Positions 1-7,500 of a stretch of 12,654 bases of DNA are shown here, piece after piece. The position numbers were made by a program, and so were the translations under genes. The notes under the pieces are model-generated. The model was not told the origin of the DNA. It searched no databases and saw only the letters and a list, made by a program, of their open reading frames with translations. The stretch spans positions 1 through 12,654 of the forward strand of contig JBBRWP010000077.1 in NCBI GenBank assembly GCA_038249175.1. Reading direction: 5' to 3'. The DNA comes from JAEWSN01 sp038249175 (GTDB lineage Bacteria > Bacillota > Clostridia > DSM-8532). How positions within the stretch are numbered: position 1 is the first letter of the stretch; every line of letters starts with the position of its first letter.

Positions 1-96
1 AACCAAATCAAACCGGGACATTGTACGCAATATTCAACAAAACCTGGCAAACCCAAATCAGACCGGGACATTGTACACAATATTTAATGTATCACC
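1..96. repeat. 50-bp direct tandem repeat at left edge, related to the 3' end of the GH116 gene
   Basis: Two copies of a unit with core ACCGGGACATTGTAC lie 50 bp apart (cores start near 12 and 62), each preceded by an AAATCA-containing stretch and followed by a CAATATT stretch. The array may extend left of the window. The right copy (71-96) is also about 23/26 identical to 137-162, which encodes the C-terminal GDTLNVVY of the neighbouring GH116 protein. Read in gene direction, the extra copy would encode GDTLNIVYN, as if the gene end had been partly duplicated beyond its stop. The right copy contains the near-palindrome ATTGTACACAAT (70-81). I see no gene or convincing terminator in 1-123. 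Confidence 0.75.
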
Positions 97-123
97 GCTC
101 CGAATCCGCATTAAAACAGTGGT

Positions 124-2967
124 CTAATGCAGGATTTTGTACACGACATTCAATGTATCACCCTGATGAAGCTGTAGTTCTCGAGGAAAAACGATGCTGT
201 CCCCCGTCTGTGTAAACGTTTGGGGTACACCATTCACATTCACCCCGGCGATGTCTTCCTTTCCCTTTTCACGAATATAGAGTTTTTTGAGTGCCAAATC
301 GCCCCGATGGATGGTTAGCATGACCGTGGTGTCCAATGATTCAAAGACGCCCCATCCACTCGCCAGAGACCAGAATATTCGGAAGTCCTCACTTGTCTTG
401 ACAGGGGCAAACCCTATCTCTTTGCGGGCCATATCGAAAGAAAAACCGGCAAATGCATTGAGCAGCGCATAGCTTGCCATAGAACGGGCATAGTTGCTTC
501 CGCACTCGTATTCGTTCCATGGATTGCGTTTTTCTCCATCAAAGCGGTCGCGGATAGCTGTTATTATCTCAATCCCCTGTTCAACCATCCCTTCTTGAAT
601 CATATGGATGGCAACCTGATATTCGAAACCGTTCATGGTTTCTTCTGAATAGGGCGCTGGAATGATTGGCTTAACCTTATCCGGCGGCCAGTCGCAAATG
701 ACGACGCCGCCCTCGTCATTGAGGGAATACAGGCGGCACGGATTGAAAAAATCCCGGAAGGAATGTTTGAAATTATACTTGTAAATTGCCCCCAGTGCCT
801 TTTTCACCTGGTCTGGATGGTAAATTTCTCCAAGACCATAGAGGTTTGCATGCCATTGTGCAAGAACCTGATCAATCGCACAGCCCTCTCCAATCTGGTA
901 CTTGATTTCCTGTGCTTCTTCATTCCAATAAGCAGCAAGGGCACTGTCCCCATGAAGAGAAACTTCCTTATCATATCTTTCCACGAGGGACTTGTCAGCG
1001 AGGTCGATTTTTTGCATATAATACTCACCATTGAACAGGTTCTTGTCTGCCCAGGACTTTCCTTTTGCAAAAAGGTTGCCGAATTCTTTTGCTGCAGCGG
1101 CATCCCCCAGAAAATCAGCCATCTCAGCAGCGGCTTTCAATGCACCCAGATACATGCCTGTCAGCCAGGAGTTTGGACCGAAAAGCTCCATGTCCAGTGT
1201 GTGATGCTGACGTCCCTCCATGATGCCATCTTTGTCAGCATCCCATCCATCCAGGTTCGTGGGGGCCCAGGCATAGGTGATATTCTTCTTAACAGCTTCC
1301 CAGTGACCCTTCAGCCACTCCGTGTCCCCTGAAATTTTCCAGTCGCGGTATATTTTTAATACACCGCCATACTGGCCATCGACGCAAGGACGAAATGCCC
1401 ACTTTTCACGACCGACCGGCAGCTGAAGTCGGAACACCATGCCGCCGTCCTCTCGCATATTGTATTGATAATCCAGATTACGCATTGATCGTTCCAATTT
1501 CGGGAACAGGAACGGCAACGCCTGAGCGTAGTTCCAAACGTGTGTGCAGGAGCCTTCGCAACAGCCGGAAACACAGCCGCAGCCTTCCCAACCATAGAAA
1601 GAACCATCTTCCAGCCGCAGGCAGGTCGGGGATTTCAGAATGGAAATATTGGCCGAAACGGCATCGAGTACGGACGCAGGCAAGGTTGAGGAAAAAAGTG
1701 CATCATGGAACGCTTCTGTCTCATGTTGCAGGCGCGTCCATTCATTCAAGGCGTAACGGGCTGTGGCAGAGCTGTTTTTGAAAACAGTTGCATACCAGTT
1801 CTTCCATGTGCCAACATGCTTGCCTGAATCGGAGACAGAGGGTGTGCCACCGTTGGTTCCGGCATCACATCCGCAGCTGGTTTCAGTTTCGCATCCACAG
1901 CTGGTTCCGGCATCACATCCGCAGTTGGTATCGGCTTCACATCCACCGTTGGTTCCGGCTTCACATCCGCAGTTGGTTCCGGCTTCACATCCGCAGCTGG
2001 TTTCAGTTTCACATCCGCAGCTGGTTCCGGCTTCACATCCACAGTTTGATGCCGTTTCATCCGGCAGCGGATTCCAGTAATTCGTATTGTTCGGGAAGTT
2101 CCATGTCAATACGAAGCGAATCGTTTTGGACTGGCCCGGGTTCACATGGATGTGTGCGGAAAGGGTTGCCATATCACTGCGTGCAGACGCATCGGGCGGA
2201 ACCGTTCGGTCCTTCAACTTTCCGGGTGCCGTAAAATCTCTCCAGAAGACGCCGAGGCTGTCGAACCAGCGACCGCGGAACCAATAGTTTTGATAACCGG
2301 TATCCTCGGCATCCGTCGCAACACAGAGATCCCCATAAGATGGATTCCCGGTTTCGACATCATCCGAACGCAGATGCATGAACCTTTTGCCATCAGAAGA
2401 TTCTGTCGTGTTCCGTAAAGTCCCGCGCGTGAGGGGATTGTTGACCGAAAAAGCAACCGTATAATCTATCGGAGATGGTTCGGTATTCTCGAGTGTTACT
2501 TCAAAGAATGCTGCAGGAAGACTCGAATCATGGTCATTGAGTGGAATGAGGGGATTCCAGGCAGACAAGACGACTTTTCCGGGGAAGTGAGGATCTGTAA
2601 AGGATAACCTTGCAAACGGGTAGGTCCCTTCAAACACGACATCACGGAAATGCGGTACACCCGCCAATGTTTCCCGGATGGGTCCAAAACCGTAACCAAC
2701 AAACATCGTGTTGCCATACTTGCCCGTATAGGGCGGTTGTGCATCACCCTGCAGAACTCTAGCCCCAAGAACTTCACCGTTTCGTTCCGCCTTCACAGCG
2801 AAGTGGGAGAATCCATTAACCGATCCCTTGTTTGGACGATTGAATATCTCCCAATCGATAAGTTGACCGTTTCCCGCCAGACCAATACACCCGCTCCCGA
2901 TGCCACCGATGGGAAAAGAGATTTCTTTTGTCTTGGTTCCCTGGTAAGTGTTGTGTTCCCTATTCAT
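124..2967 (-). CDS. GH116 family glycoside hydrolase (GBA2-like / DUF608) with Cys-rich repeat insert
   Basis: A 947-residue protein of glycoside hydrolase family 116, which hydrolyses beta-glucosides, beta-xylosides or glucosylceramide-like substrates. No signal peptide is visible, so it is probably cytoplasmic. The N-terminal GBA2_N-like beta domain opens with FPIGGIGSGCIGLAGNGQL (about 18-36). The (alpha/alpha)6 catalytic domain carries GWEGCGC (459-465), CTHVWNYAQALPFLFPKLER (474-493) and LDMELFGPNSW (591-601). By analogy with characterised GH116 enzymes, E461 is the candidate nucleophile and D592 the candidate acid/base (inference). Between the domains, about residues 308-372 form an 8-residue Cys-Gly-Cys repeat that looks like an insert. 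The ATG is well supported by AAGGAGG at 2975-2981, 7 nt upstream. It lies 79 bp downstream of the DUF4143 ATPase gene on the same strand; co-transcription is possible but unproven. The exact substrate cannot be told. Confidence 0.93.
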   Translation of the reverse strand: MNREHNTYQGTKTKEISFPIGGIGSGCIGLAGNGQLIDWEIFNRPNKGSVNGFSHFAVKAERNGEVLGARVLQGDAQPPYTGKYGNTMFVGYGFGPIRETLAGVPHFRDVVFEGTYPFARLSFTDPHFPGKVVLSAWNPLIPLNDHDSSLPAAFFEVTLENTEPSPIDYTVAFSVNNPLTRGTLRNTTESSDGKRFMHLRSDDVETGNPSYGDLCVATDAEDTGYQNYWFRGRWFDSLGVFWRDFTAPGKLKDRTVPPDASARSDMATLSAHIHVNPGQSKTIRFVLTWNFPNNTNYWNPLPDETASNCGCEAGTSCGCETETSCGCEAGTNCGCEAGTNGGCEADTNCGCDAGTSCGCETETSCGCDAGTNGGTPSVSDSGKHVGTWKNWYATVFKNSSATARYALNEWTRLQHETEAFHDALFSSTLPASVLDAVSANISILKSPTCLRLEDGSFYGWEGCGCVSGCCEGSCTHVWNYAQALPFLFPKLERSMRNLDYQYNMREDGGMVFRLQLPVGREKWAFRPCVDGQYGGVLKIYRDWKISGDTEWLKGHWEAVKKNITYAWAPTNLDGWDADKDGIMEGRQHHTLDMELFGPNSWLTGMYLGALKAAAEMADFLGDAAAAKEFGNLFAKGKSWADKNLFNGEYYMQKIDLADKSLVERYDKEVSLHGDSALAAYWNEEAQEIKYQIGEGCAIDQVLAQWHANLYGLGEIYHPDQVKKALGAIYKYNFKHSFRDFFNPCRLYSLNDEGGVVICDWPPDKVKPIIPAPYSEETMNGFEYQVAIHMIQEGMVEQGIEIITAIRDRFDGEKRNPWNEYECGSNYARSMASYALLNAFAGFSFDMARKEIGFAPVKTSEDFRIFWSLASGWGVFESLDTTVMLTIHRGDLALKKLYIREKGKEDIAGVNVNGVPQTFTQTGDSIVFPRELQLHQGDTLNVVYKILH
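1852..2046 (-). repeat. 24-bp (8-codon) tandem repeat inside the GH116 gene, Cys-Gly-Cys rich
   Basis: About eight in-frame 24-bp units encode variants of an octapeptide: NCGCEAGT, SCGCETET, SCGCEAGT, NCGCEAGT, NGGCEADT, NCGCDAGT, SCGCETET, SCGCDAGT. The SCGCETET-plus-next-unit pair occurs twice, five units apart, so a larger block seems to have been duplicated. Most units carry a CxC pair and one acidic residue. The run lies in the linker between the N-terminal beta domain and the catalytic barrel. Because the period is divisible by three, other frames also stay open here; those are shadows. Confidence 0.95.
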
Positions 2968-2974
2968 CCGAACC

Positions 2975-2981
2975 CCTCCTT
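2975..2981 (-). promoter_or_regulatory. Ribosome binding site of the GH116 gene
   Basis: AAGGAGG on the minus strand, 7 nt before the ATG at 2967. It fixes this start over any internal methionine. Confidence 0.85.
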
Positions 2982-3046
2982 GTCTGTATTACAAAACCAT
3001 TCCTTGTTAATGGGCTTCGATACCATCGCAGATATCAGCTAATCAT

Positions 3047-4240
3047 TTATCTTTTCAACAAAAAATCAAGTATGTTCACATGATGAATACCATTTCTCGA
3101 GAAATTATATTTGTCCATTGAGAGTACATACTTAGGATAATTATCCGCTATTGATTCAAAAACGCCAAATTCTCTCTGGATAACATTTTCATCCGCAAGA
3201 AGATACGCCACCTGATAATAACTACGATGATCTCCATCCACAGCAATAAAATCAATTTCTCCTTTTAGTGTTTTCCCAACGTATACCTCATAGCCTCTAT
3301 GGTTCAATTCATTGTAAATTACATTTTCTATCAGAGCACCGATTTCTGTTTTAAATCCTGTATTATTTATTTTTGCAAGCCCAAGATCCGCCAGATAATA
3401 TTTGTCAGATCTTGTTAATATCCTTTTCCCTCTGATATCATACCGCACCGCCTTGTTCATAATGAGAGAAGACGTGATGTATTCTAGATACACATAGATT
3501 GTATCCGTTGATACCCTTCTGTTTGCACTTTCAAAATACTGAGATATTGATTTTGCTGAAAAGGTCTGTGAAGTATTCATAACCATATATTCAACGATTC
3601 GATTCAAAATATCGACATCATTAATTTTACTTCTCTGGATGATATCTCTTAATACAATAGAGTTATAGAGATCGCGAAGATACACTTTCGTTTCAGTAAC
3701 GGATTGCATGAGAAATCGCTGTGGCATGCCGCCGTAGTCAAGGTAATCCATGAAATCTTCATCACGAACATTCCCCTTCGTTAAGCCTTTTATTTCACAC
3801 GTTTCCAAAAATGAAAACGGCATAATCCTGAAACTCACGTACCTGCCCGATAAATGAGTTGCTAACTCACCGGATAATAGCTTTCCATTCGATCCGGTCA
3901 AAAAAATGCTGCATTTTATTGTTGCCCTAAATGAATTGATTGCTTTCTCGAAGTGATCAACATTTTGAATTTCATCAAACATCAGATAAAATTTCTTATT
4001 GTCAACGATTTTTGACATAATATATTTGTACAAGTCCATTTCATTTGCAATAAACGAATAGGCAAGATCCTCAAAGTTAACATAAATTATGCACGATGCT
4101 TCTACGCCCTTTTCTACCAATTCAGCTTCAATTTGTCTTAATAAAACCGATTTACCTGAACGACGTATTCCAGTTAACACTTTGATTAAATCGGAGTCAT
4201 AAAAAGGTCGAATCCGGACTAGATACGCTTCTCTTATCAT
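3047..4240 (-). CDS. AAA ATPase with C-terminal DUF4143 domain (AAA_14 family)
   Basis: A 397-residue protein of the widespread prokaryotic AAA_14-DUF4143 family, whose cellular role is poorly defined. Numbered from the ATG at 4240: Walker A GIRRSGKS (24-31), Walker B with LMFDEIQ (86-92), sensor TGSNGKLL (115-122). The C-terminal DUF4143 part has YYLADLGLA (281-289), then EIGALIENVIYNEL, GEIDFIAV and SYYQVAY, the family's PD-(D/E)XK-like layout with Q in place of the usual E/D-x-K, so nuclease activity is doubtful. A GTG at 4243 is immediately upstream, but the site GAAGGTG (4248-4254) is better placed for the ATG. The gene is visibly richer in A+T than its neighbours and has its own strong promoter, which suggests separate acquisition. 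Such proteins are common as scattered accessory or mobile genes. Confidence 0.9.
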   Translation of the reverse strand: MIREAYLVRIRPFYDSDLIKVLTGIRRSGKSVLLRQIEAELVEKGVEASCIIYVNFEDLAYSFIANEMDLYKYIMSKIVDNKKFYLMFDEIQNVDHFEKAINSFRATIKCSIFLTGSNGKLLSGELATHLSGRYVSFRIMPFSFLETCEIKGLTKGNVRDEDFMDYLDYGGMPQRFLMQSVTETKVYLRDLYNSIVLRDIIQRSKINDVDILNRIVEYMVMNTSQTFSAKSISQYFESANRRVSTDTIYVYLEYITSSLIMNKAVRYDIRGKRILTRSDKYYLADLGLAKINNTGFKTEIGALIENVIYNELNHRGYEVYVGKTLKGEIDFIAVDGDHRSYYQVAYLLADENVIQREFGVFESIADNYPKYVLSMDKYNFSRNGIHHVNILDFLLKR

Positions 4241-4263
4241 CACATTTCACCTTCTTTTATTCC

Positions 4264-4292
4264 ATTATAACAAATTAATTTATCATATTCAA
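4264..4292 (-). promoter_or_regulatory. Sigma-70-type promoter of the DUF4143 ATPase gene
   Basis: On the minus strand, TTGAAT (4287-4292) and a consensus TATAAT (4264-4269) are separated by 17 bp. Transcription should begin near 4257, giving a leader of about 16 nt that contains the ribosome site at 4248-4254. The surrounding A+T richness makes chance hits likelier, but spacing and the perfect -10 are good. Confidence 0.6.
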
Positions 4293-4309
4293 ATTTTATT
4301 TTGTTATAA
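4265..4309. repeat. 10-bp inverted repeat across the ATPase promoter
   Basis: TTATAACAAA (4265-4274) and its exact reverse complement TTTGTTATAA (4300-4309) flank the promoter, with centres 35 bp apart. One arm overlaps the -10. It could be a repressor operator, or simply two opposed -10-like sites in A+T-rich DNA. Confidence 0.45.
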
Positions 4310-4551
4310 CGTAATAATATATCTTATTTTTATTATATTTCTTTGTATCAGAATATAAGTTCACCACACTCTTCAAAGCCTCCTATAACGGGAATTATCC
4401 TCCTTCAGTAATCCTGGCATCGTTAAAGTGCATTCTTCAGTAATCCTGGCATCAGCCATGCAGCAGGGCGATTGCATTTTGGCTTTCTTCAAAAAAAATA
4501 GCGTTACATCTTCAAGCATTGCACAAAATTCAAGTCATAACACCATGATCC
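4310..4551. other. Intergenic region between the SNF2 gene end and the ATPase promoter
   Basis: No gene is visible. Besides the 19-bp direct repeat (separate entry), the minus strand has Shine-Dalgarno-like AAGGAGGAT and AGGAGG near 4380-4405 with no usable reading frame after them, and an 8-T run at 4491-4498 without a convincing stem before it. No terminator is called. Confidence 0.5.
4403..4453. repeat. 19-bp direct repeat at 32-bp spacing
   Basis: CTTCAGTAATCCTGGCATC occurs at 4403-4421 and again, identical, at 4435-4453. The intervening 13 bp is not repeated after the second copy. It is probably a small tandem duplication remnant. Confidence 0.9.
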
Positions 4552-7500
4552 CTACCCCTCCTCAAACAACGCCTGAATCTCTTCCCGACTCATTTTACCA
4601 AGCAGGTTCTCCCCCGGTTGAATAACCGCTTCGACCAGCTCTTCTTTCTTTTGCTGCAGCGAAAAAATCTTTTCTTCGATGGTTCCTTTGCATACCAGCC
4701 GGAACACCTGCACCGGGTTTTTCTGGCCAATGCGATAAGCGCGGTCGGTCGCCTGGTCTTCGACCGCCGGGTTCCACCAGGGATCAAAATGAATCACGAT
4801 GTCCGCGCCGGTCAGGTTCAAACCTGTGCCACCGGCTTTCAGCGATATAAGGAAGATACTGTTCTCGCCCCCGTTAAATGACTTGACCATGGTCATGCGA
4901 TCTTCTGATTTGGTGGCACCATCCAGATAAAAATACGGAATGCCCTGTTTCTGCAGTTCTTCCTGAATGATGGACAGCATGCCTGTAAACTGAGAAAACA
5001 AAAGGACCCGATGTCCGCCATCGAATGCTTCTGCGAGAATTTCCTTGAGCATCTCCATTTTGGCACTGCGGCCATGATAGGGGTCTACAAATAAAGCCGG
5101 GTGACAACAGATTTGCCTGAGCCTTGTTAAAAGGGCCAAAATCATCATTTTGCTCCTTTCAAAGCCATTTTTTTCTATCCCGACAAACAATTCTGCTCTG
5201 GCTTTTTCCAGATGTGCCAGATAAACGACTTTTTGTTCATGCTGCATCTCACAAATTAGCCTGGTCTCTGTTTTTTCCGGCAATTCCTTCAGAACATCGC
5301 GCTTCATACGGCGCAGGATAAAGGGTTTTGTTTGTTTTCCAAGTTCTTTAAGCACTTTCAAATCCAAGCCATTAATCATGGGGAACTCATATTTCCGGGA
5401 GAATTGTTGCTGCGAACGTAAGAATCCCGGCATAATAAAGTCAAAAGCCGACCAAAGATCCATCAGAGAATTCTCTATGGGCGTTCCGGTCAGGGCAAAA
5501 TAGGACCGTGCTTTGAGCATTTTCACCGTTTTTGCATTCAGCGTCCTGGCATTTTTGATGTGCTGTGCCTCATCCAGAATACAATAGGAAAATGTCTTAT
5601 CCTTATAATGGGCAATATCCCGTTTCATCATGCCATAAGTGGTAACCCAAAGATCGGCGTTGTCTCTTTTGTGTATCTGTTGAACCCGCTCCGTGACTGG
5701 TCCTGAAACAATTTTCACAGTCAGCTTATCCGTAAACTTTGCAACTTCTTCTTTCCAGTTGTAAACAAGAGATGTTGGTGCCACAACAATCGCCGGGCGA
5801 TACTCTGGCGTTCCAACTTTTTCTTGTTTTTCTGATAATAAAAAGGCGATAACCTCTAGTGTTTTTCCCAGCCCCATGTCATCGGCCAGGATACCGCCGA
5901 AGCCGTAGCGCGCCAGTGTTTTGAGCCACCTAAAGCCTGTTTTCTGATAATCGCGCAATACAGGTTCCAGTTCTGTTGGCAGCAGGAAGTCCGTCTTTTC
6001 CGGTTCGGCCATATTTTGAACCAATTGTTTCAGTGCTTCATTTTTTTGTACGTCTACATCCGGCTGCTCCGCCAGGCGCTCTTCCAGCATCAATGCCTTA
6101 TAGGCCGGAAGGTGATAGACATTATCGTCCACATCCACATCGGAAGAACAGCATTCATCCAACAATTCCAGCATGTCTTCATATTTATCTTCCTGGAAGG
6201 GAATGAAGTCGCCGTTTTTCAACCTGAAAAACTTCTTTTTTCTGCGTAAGGCTGCCCAAAACCGGGCTATTTCATCGGCTTCAATGCCGGATAGATCCAG
6301 GGTAAAGTCGAGCATGCTGTCCGTGCTCAGACGCATATGCGCCTGAAAGTCTACCGTTGCACTCACGCTCAGTTTTTTGAAGGATTCAGAATAATAGAGG
6401 GTTGCCAATGCCTGCAATTCAGCCAGATCCCCTGACACAAAGTCAAAAATGAGTGTGTCTTCTGACAACAGGTAAAGATCTTCTTCTGCTTCAAAACCGG
6501 CGCTTTCTAAATATTGAAGAATTTCCTCTTCTTCACGGACGGCCCTTATCAGTGTTTTTCCATCAATATTAGGGGAGGTGCCTGGCATAAAACTGCTTTG
6601 AGTTATACTGTGTTGGTTTTCACTGCATTGGTCCGCATCGCCATGAACCGTGTCGTTTTGGTCCATGCTGCTCAGGTTAGCAGCACTCTGGCGTATGTTG
6701 CTTTGCGAACTATTTCTCTGGTTCATGTTACTCTTGTTCATGTTACTCTTGTTCATGTCGGCCTGATTCATGTTATTCTGCGTAATGTTGCTTTGTTCCG
6801 TGAAGTCCGAATCAAAGGGCGATATTGTCCTGTCGCAATTTTGAAAAACGACTCGTGCAGAAATGGCCTGCGGTGTTTTATCGGTTTCCAAATCAAAATA
6901 GACGACCGCAATCAGTGGTTCATAGTGGTACAGGTCAGAAACAGCCGGTTCCCGGCTGACTTGAAAGTGACGCTGCATCGTTGGCAAAATGCTTGTGAAC
7001 AATTCGGGCACCCTGTTTTCAGGGAAGAAAAGGTTCATGCTGCCACTGGCACATTGGCGAATAACCGGCAAAATGTTTTCCCGAAAAACTTTATTTGTAT
7101 GAATAATCCGCTTTTCATCGTATAAAAACTCACCTTCAGAATCCAGAAGGCGCACGGGGCGCAGCGTTGTTGAAACGAGCCTGATTCCCCCATACTCTGG
7201 CTTCACTTCAAAAGAAGGAACAATATCCCCCAGTAGATCCGCCTCATATGCGACCACGGGCACAAATGTCCTTGGGTTATTGGATTTTCTGATTACAATA
7301 TCGCTCCCCAGATAAATACGCAGGAAGGCAGCCATATGGAAATCCGATAGCAGCGCGCTTTTTTTATTGCCAAAGATGGGATTGACCATGGCACTGGCAC
7401 GGTAGGTCTTTTGACTATCCGTATGAATTTTCGATAGCAGCTGCATCAGTTGCTGAGATTTTTCATCAAATGGCCTGCGTTCAGGATCATAGGTAGAATA

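Noticed and set aside
763..1332. 189-residue plus-strand frame opposite the GH116 gene
   Set aside because: It is antisense to conserved catalytic-domain codons and has no ribosome site or recognisable features.
1746..2234. Long overlapping frames on both strands through the GH116 repeat (SHPQLV-type and ADVKPEP-type peptides)
   Set aside because: A 24-bp period without stops keeps several frames open automatically. They lack ribosome sites and family features and lie inside a well-supported gene.
4491..4498. Rho-independent terminator after the SNF2 gene
   Set aside because: A run of eight T on the minus strand is present, but no stable stem precedes it.
6514..7125. 203-residue plus-strand frame opposite the SNF2 gene
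   Set aside because: Its VLVHVTLVHV run is the antisense of the 15-bp repeat; no independent support.
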